In this document: piece by piece, positions 40,717 through 49,886 of the stretch | Layout: every line of letters starts with the position of its first letter | How positions within the stretch are numbered: position 1 is the stretch's first letter | From: Streptomyces sp. SID8374 | GTDB lineage: Bacteria > Actinomycetota > Actinomycetes > Streptomycetales > Streptomycetaceae | Direction: 5' to 3' | NCBI RefSeq assembly: GCF_009865135.1 | Contig: NZ_WWGH01000001.1 | Coordinates: 1,302,001 to 1,366,000 of the forward strand | Length of the DNA stretch: 64,000 nucleotides | Translations under genes and position numbers: made by a program | Notes under the pieces: model-generated | What the model was told of the DNA's origin: nothing | Databases searched by the model: none | The model's input: the letters and a program-made list of their open reading frames with translations, nothing else

Positions 40717-42231
40717 TCAGCCCCCCGCCCGCGACCGGGCCTTGAACGCGGCCTTTCGGGCGTCCTTCGCCGCCTTCTTGTCGCTGTGCAGGCGGCCCAT
40801 GGCCTCCAGCACGTCGGCGGTGGCCGGGTGGTCGACGCGCCAGACCTCGTCGAAGAAGCCGCTGTGCTGGGCGGAGAGGCCCTCGATCAGGCCTTGGAGC
40901 TCGTCGAGTTCGCCGTCGGCGTCCAGTTGGGCGGCGATCGTGTCGATGGCCAGCCAGAAGATCATCGCTTCCGGCGGGGGCGGGACGTCGGACGCGCCGT
41001 GCTCCGCGAGCCAGACGCGGGCCAGGCCGCCGAGTTCCTGGTCGCCGAGGACCGCGCGTACGGCCGGTTCGGCCGCCTCGCCGGCGAGGGCGAGGGCCTG
41101 CTGGCAGTGGAGGCGGCGCAGCGGGGCGCCCTCGTCCGTGCCGCGTGCGGCCGCGAGCAGCTCGGCGGCGGCCGGGACCGCTCCTTCGGTGCCGCGCCCG
41201 GCCAGCCAGAGCTGGATCTCGGCGCGGGCGGCGGCCTCCGGGTAGTACGCGATGCCGTCGAGGAGGGCGTCGGCGCCCTTGTCGGCGAGGTCGCCGACGG
41301 CGGGGGCGTCGACCCCGGCCTCCAGCATCCGGGCCCGGACGCCGTACAGGCCGAGGGGGGTCAGCTTGACCATCCCGTACCGGGTGACGTCCTCCTCGTC
41401 GGCCACGGCCGCCGGGTCCGCCGCGTCGCCCTCCTCGACCATCAACGCCTCGTCGACCGGCTGGTATTCGACGATCCCGATGGGTTCGAGGAGCCGGAAC
41501 TGGTCGTCGAGGCGCATCATCGCCTCCGAGACCTGCTCCAGGATGTCGTCGGTGGGCTCGCCCATGTCGTCGGGGACGATCATCGACGCGGCGAGGGCGG
41601 GCAGCGGCACCGGGCCCTCGCCCGCGCCGTTCTCGGCGAGGGTGAGCAGGTAGAGGTTGCCGAGGACCCCGTCGAGGAACTCCGCCTCCGCCTCCGGGTC
41701 CCAGTCGAGGGCGTCGAAGTCGATGGAGCCGTCCTCGCCGACGAGGTCCGCGAAGTCGTCCAGGACGGGCGCGGTGGCGTCGGCGTGCACGGCGTCGAGG
41801 CCGTCGAGCCAGATCCCGAGGATGTCCTGCGGGGAGCCGGTGGTGAGCAGCGCCAGGTTCTCGCCCGCGGTGACGGTGCCCTCGGCCTCCGAGGCGCTCG
41901 GGGCGCCCGAGTCGCCTGCGTCCTCCGAGCCGTCCGGGAGCTCGCCCTCCTCGGGGTCCGTGACGTCGAGGAGCCCGGTGTCCACGGCGAGTCGCCAGGC
42001 CTCGCTGGCGTACGCGGCACCGTCCTCGTCGGCGGTCAGGCCCAGGTGCTCGGCGGCCGCGGGCAGCTGCGCCTCCACCAGCTCGCCGCCGGCGCCGACC
42101 CGCGCGTCGGGCCCCGCCCAGCGGGCGAGCCGGACGGCGCGGACGAACAGCGGTGCGGCGAGCGCGTCCCGCGCCAGTTCGGCCTCGGAGTGCAGCCGGA
42201 CCGGCGGCAGGGTGGGGCGCTCTGCGGACAT
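40717..42231 (-). CDS. Conserved acidic protein of unknown function
   Basis: I do not recognise this 504-residue protein. It is soluble and very acidic, with a low-complexity stretch DPEEGELPDGSEDAGDSGAPSASEAEG cut here to its character near residues 90-120, helical repeats in the second half (EAAARAEIQLWLAGRGTEG, HCQQALALAGEAAEPAVRAVL), and a basic alanine/lysine tail ending SDKKAAKDARKAAFKARSRAGG-like. The pattern suggests an adaptor or scaffold. It lies upstream of the Y RNA and rsr on the same strand, so a functional link is possible but unproven. Confidence 0.6.
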   Translation of the reverse strand: MSAERPTLPPVRLHSEAELARDALAAPLFVRAVRLARWAGPDARVGAGGELVEAQLPAAAEHLGLTADEDGAAYASEAWRLAVDTGLLDVTDPEEGELPDGSEDAGDSGAPSASEAEGTVTAGENLALLTTGSPQDILGIWLDGLDAVHADATAPVLDDFADLVGEDGSIDFDALDWDPEAEAEFLDGVLGNLYLLTLAENGAGEGPVPLPALAASMIVPDDMGEPTDDILEQVSEAMMRLDDQFRLLEPIGIVEYQPVDEALMVEEGDAADPAAVADEEDVTRYGMVKLTPLGLYGVRARMLEAGVDAPAVGDLADKGADALLDGIAYYPEAAARAEIQLWLAGRGTEGAVPAAAELLAAARGTDEGAPLRRLHCQQALALAGEAAEPAVRAVLGDQELGGLARVWLAEHGASDVPPPPEAMIFWLAIDTIAAQLDADGELDELQGLIEGLSAQHSGFFDEVWRVDHPATADVLEAMGRLHSDKKAAKDARKAAFKARSRAGG

Positions 42232-42390
42232 CGGGGGTTCTCCTCGGTGCGTGCTCGGGGGCGTACGGAGTGCGTACGCGGTTCAGCCGCTCAAGCCTAG
42301 ACGCAATTCGCCGCATGCCACCCGGTTCGGGCCACCGGCCACCACCGTTCACCGGGGGTACGCCGGCAACTCCGCCGCAGCGCCGGGGCG

Positions 42391-43095
42391 TCACCCGGCC
42401 CGCATGCCGAGGGCGGGCGTGTAGCGGTTGACGCCGCCGCCGGTCATGCCCGGGTACTTCTGGACGCGTTCCCACAGCGGCGACGGGGAGCCGATCCCCT
42501 CACCGGGTGCGGCGAGTGCCGCGATGTGGTGTTCGGCGCTCTCCCATTCCGCGTAGTTGAGGACCCGGGTGCCGTCGGTGCTGACGTGGAAGTGCGCGGC
42601 GACACCTCCTTCGAGCGTCCGGTTCTCGTTGCCGAGGGCCTCGAACACGGCGTCGATCCAGTCGCGTTGCCGCGCCGGGTCGGGCCCTGCGAACTCCACG
42701 TCCACGATCACGACGCACCCGGGCTCGCGAGTGTCGCCCTCGGCCTGGAGCGCGGAGCGGTACAGCTCGTACGTGTGCAGGGCGAGGCGTTCGATGCCGG
42801 GCACGGCGGCGTCGATGTCGGCGTTGCGGGCGTCGCGGCCCTCCCGTACGAAGTCCTGGTAGGCCCGCTCGTCGGCCCACTGCGAGTAGTGCAGCAGCGT
42901 CCGGCCGTCCTCGCCCGTGTACACGCTGTACGAGAGCAGCCCGGGGTGGGGCCACCCCCGGCTCTCCCACGCTTTCCGGATGGCGTCGACGGCCTGCCGC
43001 TGCCGCTCCGGCGTACCGACGTCCCAGGTGCTGGCCTTGGCGATCCCCGCGTCGGTACGGGCCGGGTCGGGGCGGTCGGTGAACCGCACGGTCAT
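42391..43095 (-). CDS. Antibiotic-biosynthesis-monooxygenase-like protein (two ferredoxin-like repeats)
   Basis: A 234-residue protein made of two dimeric alpha/beta-barrel (ABM) units. Unit 1 has [29 protein letters not shown]; unit 2 has [31 protein letters not shown]-fold proteins include cofactor-free monooxygenases and heme-degrading enzymes; the role of this tandem form is unknown. Its promoter side faces the metallophosphoesterase gene at 43256. Confidence 0.75.
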   Translation of the reverse strand: MTVRFTDRPDPARTDAGIAKASTWDVGTPERQRQAVDAIRKAWESRGWPHPGLLSYSVYTGEDGRTLLHYSQWADERAYQDFVREGRDARNADIDAAVPGIERLALHTYELYRSALQAEGDTREPGCVVIVDVEFAGPDPARQRDWIDAVFEALGNENRTLEGGVAAHFHVSTDGTRVLNYAEWESAEHHIAALAAPGEGIGSPSPLWERVQKYPGMTGGGVNRYTPALGMRAG

Positions 43096-43255
43096 GGTGG
43101 TGCTCCCCTCTCACGCGCGCCGGTCGGTGCGCCGTGCCACCACCGTCACACCTCAAGTCCGGTTGGGGTCAAGGGTCTCCCGCCGCCCCTGCTCCCCCGT
43201 TCGCCTTCGGCGAGACCGCGTGACCCGGCGGGAGGCCCGGGGAAGGGGCCGGGGC

Positions 43256-44029
43256 ATGACCCTCTCCGTGGCGCACCTGAGCGACCCCCACCTCACCACC
43301 GGCCCCTCGGCGCAGGCCCCGGCGGCAGGGCTGCGCGCCGCACTGCGCCGCGTGCTCGCCCTGGACCCGCACCCGGAGTGCGTCGTGATCACCGGCGACC
43401 TCACCGAGCGCGGGGAGCCCGAGGAGTACGCGGCGGTGGGCGAGGCGGTCGGCGGGTTCCCGCTGCCGCTGCACCTGGTGACGGGGAATCACGATGCGCC
43501 GGAGGTGCTCGTGGAGGCGTTCGGCGGGACGCGCTTCCTCGGCGGGGGCACGACGACGACGTACGAGGTGGAGCATCAGGCGCTCACCGTCGCGGTGCTG
43601 GACTCGAAGGTGTCCGGTTCGCCCGGCGGGCGTCTGGGGCCCGAGCAGTTGTCCTGGCTGGACCGGGTCCTCGCCCGGCGCCCCGGCGTACCGGCCGTCG
43701 TGTGCCTGCACCACCCCCCGGTCCCGGTCGGCATCCCCTTCCTGGACGCGATGCGGCTGGCGGACGGCCCCGCGCTGGCCGAGGTGGTCGCCGCGCACCC
43801 CCGGGTCGTCCGGGTGCTGGCGGGCCATGTGCACCGCCCGGTCACGGCTCCCTTCGCGGGCAGCACGGTGGGCGTCGCGCCGAGCACGTACCGGCAGAGC
43901 GGGCTGGTGCGGCGGGAGGGACTGCCCGGCTACACCGGTGAGCCCGCCTCGTTCCTGCTGCACGTGGCGCCGGAGGGGCCGCCCGGCACGGCCTGGGTCA
44001 CCCACACCGTGCCGGTGGGCGACGGGTGA
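43256..44029 (+). CDS. Calcineurin-like metallophosphoesterase
   Basis: A 257-residue phosphoesterase with two-metal motifs in order: HLSDPHL (Asp10, His12), [25 protein letters not shown] and AGHVHRP. It resembles CpdA-type 3',5'-cyclic nucleotide phosphodiesterases, though the substrate is not proven. ATG 43256 follows GGAAGGGG; the frame upstream is open but lacks family sequence. It is convergent with the lipoprotein gene. Confidence 0.88.
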   Translation: MTLSVAHLSDPHLTTGPSAQAPAAGLRAALRRVLALDPHPECVVITGDLTERGEPEEYAAVGEAVGGFPLPLHLVTGNHDAPEVLVEAFGGTRFLGGGTTTTYEVEHQALTVAVLDSKVSGSPGGRLGPEQLSWLDRVLARRPGVPAVVCLHHPPVPVGIPFLDAMRLADGPALAEVVAAHPRVVRVLAGHVHRPVTAPFAGSTVGVAPSTYRQSGLVRREGLPGYTGEPASFLLHVAPEGPPGTAWVTHTVPVGDG

Positions 44030-44047
44030 AGGGCCGGGCCCCGCCGG

Positions 44048-44698
44048 TCACTCGGGCAGTTCCGCCCGCCAGGCCGTGATGTTCAGCTCGTCCATGTACC
44101 GGATGTCGTGGCCCTCCAGCGGGTGGACCCGCGCCCCGGCGTCGGGGGCGGCGGCCAGCTCCAGGGCGTCGGCCATGATGAGTTCGCCGCCCTCCTGGGT
44201 GGAGACCCAGGCGAGCATCGACTTCACAGTGGCGCCCGGCTTCAGGGTGAGCGCCTCGGGGCCCTGGTCGCGGCCGAACTTCGAGCCCGCCGGGTTGACC
44301 TTCACCGGGAGGCGCTCGCCCTCCTCGCCGAGCGCCTGGACCGAGGGGTAGCCGTCGACCCGGTAGGGCTTCGAGCCGCAGTTGGTCAGGGTGAGGACGG
44401 CCGCGCGGCTCATCAGCAGGGCCTGCACCTCCCCCATGGTCACCACGGCCCCGGAGGCGGGGCAGTCCCCGATGGGGGTGGGGGACGGGTCCGGGCCCTG
44501 AGCCGGTACGTCGGCGACCGGCGGCGTGGCGGAGGGCGCGGGCGGCGGTGCGGCGTGGGTGGACGGGGTGGGGGTGGGGGTGGGTTCGCCCTCACCTGCC
44601 GGGACGAGGAAGCCCGAACAGCCGGTCAGCAGCGTCAGCAGGACCGCCGCCGGGGCCGCTCGCCACGCCCGCGTCCGGCCCCGCACCCGCTCACCCAT
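44048..44698 (-). CDS. DUF4232 lipoprotein
   Basis: A 216-residue secreted lipoprotein: signal peptide with lipobox LLTGC (Cys27), a threonine/proline-rich spacer to about residue 75, then a DUF4232 beta-sandwich (VLTLTNCGSKPYRVDGYPSVQALGEEGERLPV, LKPGATVKSMLAWVS). DUF4232 proteins are common in Streptomyces envelopes; function unknown. Confidence 0.82.
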   Translation of the reverse strand: MGERVRGRTRAWRAAPAAVLLTLLTGCSGFLVPAGEGEPTPTPTPSTHAAPPPAPSATPPVADVPAQGPDPSPTPIGDCPASGAVVTMGEVQALLMSRAAVLTLTNCGSKPYRVDGYPSVQALGEEGERLPVKVNPAGSKFGRDQGPEALTLKPGATVKSMLAWVSTQEGGELIMADALELAAAPDAGARVHPLEGHDIRYMDELNITAWRAELPE

Positions 44699-44864
44699 CT
44701 CTTCCGCCCCTCGCCCGCCCTCGTCGCGGCCCCCGGCCGTGCACCGTCCGCGTGTTCGATCATGTCAGCAGGCGGGCGCCCCAGGGCACTGTTCAGCATC
44801 TCTTCCCGGTCCGGAGAAGCAGATCTAAGTAGACCTTCACGGTCGGACGGCCGACACTTCGGGC

Positions 44865-45746
44865 ATGACTGCCACCGCGCCCCGCCCCTTCGGCCGCACG
44901 CTCTGCGCCATGATCACGCCGTTCACCGCCACCGGGGCGCTGGACCTCGACGCCGCCCGCGCCCACGCCGCGCACCTGGTGGCCGAGGGGTGCGACGGGC
45001 TGGTGCTCAGCGGCACCACCGGGGAGTCGCCCACCACGTCGGACGCGGAGAAGTCGGATCTGCTGCGGGCGGTCCGGGCGGAGGTCGGTGCCGGGGTGCC
45101 GCTGCTCTCCGGCGTGGGCAGCGCGGACACCACGCACGCGGTGCGGCTCGCGCGGGAGGCCGAAGAGGTGGGCGCGGACGGGCTGTTGGTGGTGCCGCCG
45201 TACTACAGCCGGCCACCGCAGGCCGCCGTGGAGACGTACTTCCTGCGGATCGCCGAAGCCACCGGCGTACCGCTGATGCTGTACGACATCCCCGGCCGCA
45301 CCGGCGTCCGGATCGCGCCGGAGACCCTGCTGCGGCTCGCGGACCACCCGCGGATCGTCGCGGTCAAGGACTGCGCGTACGACCTGCTCGGCTCCACGAA
45401 GGTGCTGGCACGGACCTCGCTGGCGTACTACTCGGGGTGCGAGGAGCTGAACCTCCCGCTGTACGCGCTGGGCGGCGCGGGCTATGTCAGCACCGTCGCC
45501 AACGTGGCGCCGCGCCAGATGCGGGCGCCACTGGACGCGTTCGACGCGGGGCGCACCGACGAGGCGGCCCGGCTCAACGGGCTGACGGTCCGCCTCGCCG
45601 AGCTGATGATGGCGGGCGGCCTGCCCGGCACCGTCACCGCGAAGGCCCTGCTGGACGCGGGCCCGGTCCGGGAACCGCTACAGCCCGCCGGCCGCGAGGC
45701 GGTCGACGGGCTGCGGGCGGCGTACGAGGAACTCCTCGCGGCCTGA
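44865..45746 (+). CDS. dapA: 4-hydroxy-tetrahydrodipicolinate synthase DapA
   Basis: A 293-residue class I aldolase-type enzyme that condenses pyruvate with aspartate semialdehyde. GTTGESPTTSDAEK, catalytic Tyr140 in MLYDIPGRTG and Schiff-base Lys168 in IVAVKDCAYD are visible. It ends 2 bp from the convergent dapD, a rare pairing of two lysine-pathway genes. Streptomyces normally have more than one dapA, so this may be a paralogue. Aspartate semialdehyde is also the precursor of ectoine made by the operon at 2171. Confidence 0.88.
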   Translation: MTATAPRPFGRTLCAMITPFTATGALDLDAARAHAAHLVAEGCDGLVLSGTTGESPTTSDAEKSDLLRAVRAEVGAGVPLLSGVGSADTTHAVRLAREAEEVGADGLLVVPPYYSRPPQAAVETYFLRIAEATGVPLMLYDIPGRTGVRIAPETLLRLADHPRIVAVKDCAYDLLGSTKVLARTSLAYYSGCEELNLPLYALGGAGYVSTVANVAPRQMRAPLDAFDAGRTDEAARLNGLTVRLAELMMAGGLPGTVTAKALLDAGPVREPLQPAGREAVDGLRAAYEELLAA

Positions 45747-45748
45747 GG

Positions 45749-46747
45749 CTAGTTGTGGGCGTGCAGGACCTCGTTCAGTCCGCCCCACACCGCGTTGTTC
45801 GGGCGGGCCTCGACCGTGCCGGTGACCGAGTTGCGGCGGAAGAGGATGTTGGAGGCGCCGGAGAGCTCGCGGGCCTTGACGACCTGGCCGTCCGGCAGCG
45901 TGACGCGGGTGCCGGCCGTGACGTACAGCCCGGCCTCCACCACGCACTCGTCGCCGAGCGCGATGCCGACACCGGCCTCCGCGCCTACCAGGCAGCGCTC
46001 GCCGATGACGATGCGGACGTTGCCACCGCCGGAGAGCGTGCCCATGGTGGAGGCGCCGCCGCCGATGTCGGAGCCGTCGCCGACGACGACGCCCGCGGAG
46101 ATGCGGCCCTCGACCATGGATGTGCCGAGCGTGCCCGCGTTGAAGTTGACGAAGCCCTCGTGCATGACGGTGGTCCCGGCGGCGAGGTGCGCGCCGAGCC
46201 GGACCCGGTCGGCGTCGGCGATGCGTACGCCCTTGGGGGCCACGTAGTCCGTCATGCGCGGGAACTTGTCGACCGAGGTCACCTGGAGGTGCAGCCCCTC
46301 GGCGCGGGCGTTGAGGCGGACCCGCTCCAGGTCGTCGACGGCGACCGGGCCGAGCGAGGTCCAGGCGACGTTGGCCAGCAGGCCGAAGAGGCCGTCGAGG
46401 TTCTGGCCGTGCGGCTGGACGAGCCGGTGCGAGAGCAGGTGCAGGCGCAGGTACGCGTCGTGCGCGTCCAGCGGCTTGTCCTCCAGTGAGGAGATGACCG
46501 TGGAGACGGCGACGACCTCGACCCCGCGCCGGGCGTCCACACCGATGGCCTTGGCGGCACCCTCACCGAGGCGGTTGACGGCCTCGTCCGGGGTCAGCCG
46601 CTGCGTACCGGCCGGGCCGGGCTCGGGCTTGAGCTCGGGAGCGGGGAACCAGGTGTCGAGGACGGTGCCGTCACCGGCGACGGTGGCGAGGCCGGCGGCG
46701 ACGGCGCCGGTGGTACGGGAAGTGGCCTGGGAAGTCGTGTCGGTCAT
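45749..46747 (-). CDS. dapD: 2,3,4,5-tetrahydropyridine-2,6-dicarboxylate N-succinyltransferase DapD
   Basis: A 332-residue left-handed beta-helix transferase of the actinobacterial DapD type, acting in the succinylase branch of lysine/diaminopimelate synthesis. Hexapeptide-repeat region: [27 protein letters not shown], then [25 protein letters not shown] 46747 ([10 protein letters not shown]) was chosen; an open frame upstream has no family sequence. It is convergent with dapA. Confidence 0.93.
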   Translation of the reverse strand: MTDTTSQATSRTTGAVAAGLATVAGDGTVLDTWFPAPELKPEPGPAGTQRLTPDEAVNRLGEGAAKAIGVDARRGVEVVAVSTVISSLEDKPLDAHDAYLRLHLLSHRLVQPHGQNLDGLFGLLANVAWTSLGPVAVDDLERVRLNARAEGLHLQVTSVDKFPRMTDYVAPKGVRIADADRVRLGAHLAAGTTVMHEGFVNFNAGTLGTSMVEGRISAGVVVGDGSDIGGGASTMGTLSGGGNVRIVIGERCLVGAEAGVGIALGDECVVEAGLYVTAGTRVTLPDGQVVKARELSGASNILFRRNSVTGTVEARPNNAVWGGLNEVLHAHN

Positions 46748-46901
46748 GGACAGAAACCTAACCGGCCGGGGCCCGCTCGGGCGAACCGGTCTCAGCTTCC
46801 GGCCCGTTCTCCTCGGTGCGCATCCACTCCCCCGGCCCGGGCAGCCGCCGCGCCCGCCGGCACCGCTCCCCCGGCGCCCGCCGCGAGCGGTGCGCACCCC
46901 C

Positions 46902-47465
46902 TCAGCCCCGCCCCTCCACCACCCGGGCCAGCATCTCGCGGGTGTAGGCCGCGTCGAAGGCGGAGCCGGTCAGCATCACCTGGAGGCACACACCGTCCAT
47001 GAGCGCGACGAGGGCGCGCGCGGTGGCCGGGTCGGTGCGTGCGGACAGCACCTCGACCGCCGACTCGGTCCACTCGGCGGCGACGGGGCGCAGGGCCGGG
47101 CGGCGCAGGGCCGCGAGGTACAGCTCGTACTCCAACTCGATCGCGCCCCGCTCCCCCGCGAAGCACTCCCCCAGCACCCGGGTCAGGTCGTCGGCGAGTC
47201 CGGCGTCGGCGCCCCGGGCGGAGGGCTCCCCGGTGAAGGCGGCACTGTCGCGCAGCGCCTGGGCGAAGGTCTCGTTGGACCGGCGCAGGGCGGCCGTCAG
47301 CAGCTCGTCCAGCGAGCCGAAGTGGTACGTGGTCGACCCGAGCGGCACATCCGCCTCGGCGGCCACCGTGCGGTGGCTGAGTCCCGCTATGCCGTCGGCC
47401 GCTATCACGCGCAGCGCCGCGTCGATGATCCGCGTCCGCCGGTCGGGGTCGTACCGGCGGGCCAT
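46902..47465 (-). CDS. TetR-family regulator of the adjacent SMR efflux pump
   Basis: A 187-residue TetR protein with helix-turn-helix [35 protein letters not shown]. Its ATG overlaps the TGA of the SMR gene (TGATG at 47463-47467), so pump and regulator are co-translated. The palindromic TGTAC sites upstream of the pair are its likely operator. Confidence 0.9.
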   Translation of the reverse strand: MARRYDPDRRTRIIDAALRVIAADGIAGLSHRTVAAEADVPLGSTTYHFGSLDELLTAALRRSNETFAQALRDSAAFTGEPSARGADAGLADDLTRVLGECFAGERGAIELEYELYLAALRRPALRPVAAEWTESAVEVLSARTDPATARALVALMDGVCLQVMLTGSAFDAAYTREMLARVVEGRG

Positions 47466-47791
47466 CAGTGCGCCCCTCCCAGGTTGAGCACGACGACCCC
47501 GGCGACGATCAGGGCCACCCCCGCGATCTTGACCAGGCTGCTGGACTCCCCCAGGAACAGGATGCCGATGAGGGCAACGGCCGCCGTGCCCACACCGGCC
47601 CAGATCGCGTACGCGGTGCCCACGGAGAGCGTCTTGAGGGTCTGGGCGAGCAGGGTGAAGGCGATGAGATAGCCCACCGCCGTGCCGAGCGAGGGCCAGA
47701 GGCGGGTGAAGCCCTCGCTGTACTTCATGGCCGTCGTCCCGGCCACCTCCGCCGCGATCGCCGCGGCCAGCAGTCCGTATGCGTATCCCAT
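47465..47791 (-). CDS. Small multidrug resistance (SMR) efflux protein
   Basis: A 108-residue protein with four membrane helices. GLLAAAIAAEVAGTTAMKYSEGF contains the essential glutamate (Glu15), equivalent to EmrE Glu14, and VGTAYAIWAGVGTAAVALIG is the SMR signature. Members exchange protons for cationic drugs or guanidinium. ATG 47791 (MGYAYGLL) is preferred to a GTG six codons earlier, which would lie in the operator region. Confidence 0.92.
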   Translation of the reverse strand: MGYAYGLLAAAIAAEVAGTTAMKYSEGFTRLWPSLGTAVGYLIAFTLLAQTLKTLSVGTAYAIWAGVGTAAVALIGILFLGESSSLVKIAGVALIVAGVVVLNLGGAH

Positions 47792-47799
47792 GTGGACGA

Positions 47800-47827
47800 C
47801 TGTACACATCGTTGCGTACAGCTGTAC
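47800..47827. promoter_or_regulatory. TetR operator upstream of the SMR-tetR pair
   Basis: CTGTAC (47800-47805) and GTACAG (47816-47821) form an inverted repeat with a 10-bp spacer, and the perfect palindrome GTACAGCTGTAC spans 47816-47827. These sites start 9 bp upstream of the SMR start codon. Confidence 0.65.
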
Positions 47828-47916
47828 ATATCATCGGCCCACGTCGGGGGCGCTACGGTGTGCCGACCGACGCAACGGCCCGGCGGTACGGGCCGACGAT
47901 ATTGAGCGGAGAGACA

Positions 47917-49095
47917 GTGGCGCAGGATGCAGGGTGGGGCGGTGGCCCGTACGGGGGCGCGCCCCACGGCGGGGGACCCTTCCACGGGGGCGCGCCCCAC
48001 GGCGGGGGACCCTTCCACGGGGGAGCGCAGGGACCGGGTGGCTGGAACGGCGGATGGGCGGCGCCGCCCAAGCCGGGGGTGATACCCCTGGCGCCGCTGA
48101 GGGTCTCGGACATGCTCAGCGGCGCCTTCGCGACGATCGGCGGCTACTGGAAACCGCTGGTCGGGACGGCCCTGGCGCTCTTCGGGGCGGCCACGGCCGT
48201 CATGGGCGTCGGACTGGTCATCGCCTTCTCGACCGTGGCGGCCAACTGGGAGGACCTGACGGGGCCCGGCGAACCGGACACGGCACAACTGGTCCCGCTG
48301 GGCATCGCGTTCGGCGTCCTGATGGTCCTCGGCCTGATCGCCTACCTGCTGGCGTCGGCCGTCGTCCAGGCGGCGGTCCCGGTGGTCCTCCAGGAGGCCG
48401 TCCTGGGCCGCCCGATCACCTTCGGCACCGTCTGGAAGCGCGCCTGGTCGCGGGTCTGGGCCATGATCGGCACGGTGTTCCTGCTGGCCCTGGCCGTGGC
48501 CGTCCCCTTCCTGGTCATCATGGTCACCATGGTCGCCACCATCGTCCACGCCGTCTCGCTGGGCGACTCGGACACGGCTTGGCCGCTGTTCCTGTTCGGC
48601 CTTCTCGGCTGGCTGGTGCTCGCCCCGGTCGCGATCTGGCTCTGGGTGAAGTTCTCGCTGGCCCCGACGATCGTGGTCTTCGAGGCACAGCGGCCGGTCG
48701 CGGCCCTGCGCCGCTCGGCGCAGCTGGTCCGCGGCAGCTGGTGGCGGGTCCTCGGCATCGGGCTGCTCGCCTTCGGGCTGGCGACCATGGTCGGCTACAT
48801 GATCCAGATGCCGTTCCAGGCGCTCGGCATGATCCCCGGCTCCCTGGACAGCACGGACACGATGGGCGAACCGAGCGGCGGCCAGATCATCGCCCTGTTC
48901 GGCGGCTTCGTGGTGCTGTCCATGCTCAGCGGGCTGGTGAGCCAGCTCTTCTCGTCGATCTTCCCGCCGCTGGTGACCGGACTGCTGTACGTGGACCTGC
49001 GGATGCGCAACGAGAACCTGGGCCCGGTCCTGGCGGAGGCGGCGGCCCGGACCGTGCCCGAGCAGTACGGACCGCCGCCGGCCACCCCCGCGTAA
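47917..49095 (+). CDS. Multi-pass membrane protein with glycine/histidine-rich N terminus
   Basis: A 392-residue protein starting at GTG 47917 behind GGAGAG. Residues 1-45 are glycine/proline/histidine-rich and contain an 11-residue unit (GAPHGGGPFHG) twice. Then come about six membrane segments beginning GGYWKPLVGTALALFGAATAV. It resembles the glycerophosphoryl diester phosphodiesterase membrane-domain proteins of Streptomyces, usually lacking the catalytic part. Function unknown. Confidence 0.7.
   Translation: MAQDAGWGGGPYGGAPHGGGPFHGGAPHGGGPFHGGAQGPGGWNGGWAAPPKPGVIPLAPLRVSDMLSGAFATIGGYWKPLVGTALALFGAATAVMGVGLVIAFSTVAANWEDLTGPGEPDTAQLVPLGIAFGVLMVLGLIAYLLASAVVQAAVPVVLQEAVLGRPITFGTVWKRAWSRVWAMIGTVFLLALAVAVPFLVIMVTMVATIVHAVSLGDSDTAWPLFLFGLLGWLVLAPVAIWLWVKFSLAPTIVVFEAQRPVAALRRSAQLVRGSWWRVLGIGLLAFGLATMVGYMIQMPFQALGMIPGSLDSTDTMGEPSGGQIIALFGGFVVLSMLSGLVSQLFSSIFPPLVTGLLYVDLRMRNENLGPVLAEAAARTVPEQYGPPPATPA
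47953..48018 (+). repeat. Perfect 33-bp tandem duplication inside a coding region
   Basis: Two consecutive 33-bp copies (47953-47985 and 47986-48018), each starting GGGGGCGCGCCCCAC, keep the reading frame and duplicate 11 residues of the glycine-rich N terminus. Confidence 0.92.
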
Positions 49096-49104
49096 GGCCC
49101 GGGC

Positions 49105-49470
49105 TCAGTCCGTCAGCGTCCGCTTCGGGCGCAGCACGCAGAACTCGTTGCCCTCGGGATCGGCCAGCACCACCCAGGTGGCCTCCGGCCCCTGCCCGAT
49201 GTCCAGCCGCCGGGCGCCGAGCGCGAGGATGCGCTCCACCTCGGCGTCCTGGTCGTCGGGGGCCAGGTCGATGTGCAGCCGGTTCTTGACGGTCTTCCCC
49301 TCCGGCACGGGGAGGAAGCACATGCCCGGCAGCGCGGTCTCGTGGGCGCCGATGACGATCTCCTCCTCGTCCTCGAAGAGGATCTTCCAGTCCAGCACCG
49401 CGCTCCAGAAGCGGGCCAGGAGCGGCAGGTCGTGGGCGTCTACGGCGAGGTGGTACATGGATACGGCCAT
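49105..49470 (-). CDS. VOC-family (glyoxalase-like) protein
   Basis: A 121-residue single VOC domain: MYHLAVDAHDLPLLARFWSAVLDW at the start and WVVLADPEGNEFCVLRPKR at the end. It is related to the N-terminal half of the fusion protein at 5635 (same LADPEGNEFCV motif). ATG 49470 begins MAVSMYH. Function unknown; the fold covers glyoxalases, dioxygenases and resistance proteins. Confidence 0.8.
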   Translation of the reverse strand: MAVSMYHLAVDAHDLPLLARFWSAVLDWKILFEDEEEIVIGAHETALPGMCFLPVPEGKTVKNRLHIDLAPDDQDAEVERILALGARRLDIGQGPEATWVVLADPEGNEFCVLRPKRTLTD

Positions 49471-49547
49471 GCCCGCCAGTGTGCCTGGCGGGCATGGCCG
49501 TTCGCTCGTTCTTCCGGCGGGGCGTATCAGCGTGCCCGGCGCTCGGA

Positions 49548-49886
49548 TCAGACGTTGAACCCCAGCGCGCGCAGCTGCTCGCGCCCGTCGTCCGTGATCT
49601 TGTCCGGGCCCCACGGCGGCATCCAGACCCAGTTGATCCGGAGCTCGTTGACGATGCCGTCCGTGGCGGACTTCGCCTGGTCCTCGATGACGTCGGTCAG
49701 CGGGCAGGCCGCGGACGTCAGGGTCATGTCGAGGGTGGCGATGTTGGCGTCGTCGACGTGGATGCCGTAGATCAGGCCCAGGTTGACGACGTCGATGCCC
49801 AGCTCGGGGTCGACGACGTCGTACAGCGCCTCGCGGACCTCCTCCTCAGAGGCCGGCTTCATGGTCGCGGTCTCGTTCTCGCTCAT
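49548..49886 (-). CDS. sufT: Metal-sulfur cluster assembly factor (SufT/DUF59)
   Basis: A 112-residue MIP18/DUF59 protein: ALYDVVDPELGIDVVNLGLIYGI and MTLTSAACPLTDVIEDQAK contain the conserved aspartates and cysteine. SufT-type proteins help mature Fe-S proteins. ATG 49886 overlaps the sufU stop by 4 bp, making it the last gene of the suf operon. Confidence 0.9.
   Translation of the reverse strand: MSENETATMKPASEEEVREALYDVVDPELGIDVVNLGLIYGIHVDDANIATLDMTLTSAACPLTDVIEDQAKSATDGIVNELRINWVWMPPWGPDKITDDGREQLRALGFNV

Noticed and set aside
40670..40720. Possible tRNA-Val(UAC) or tRNA-Tyr-like anticodon arm
   Set aside because: The 7-nt loop looks like an anticodon loop on either strand, but there is no T arm with TTC, no proper D stem and the total length would be too short.
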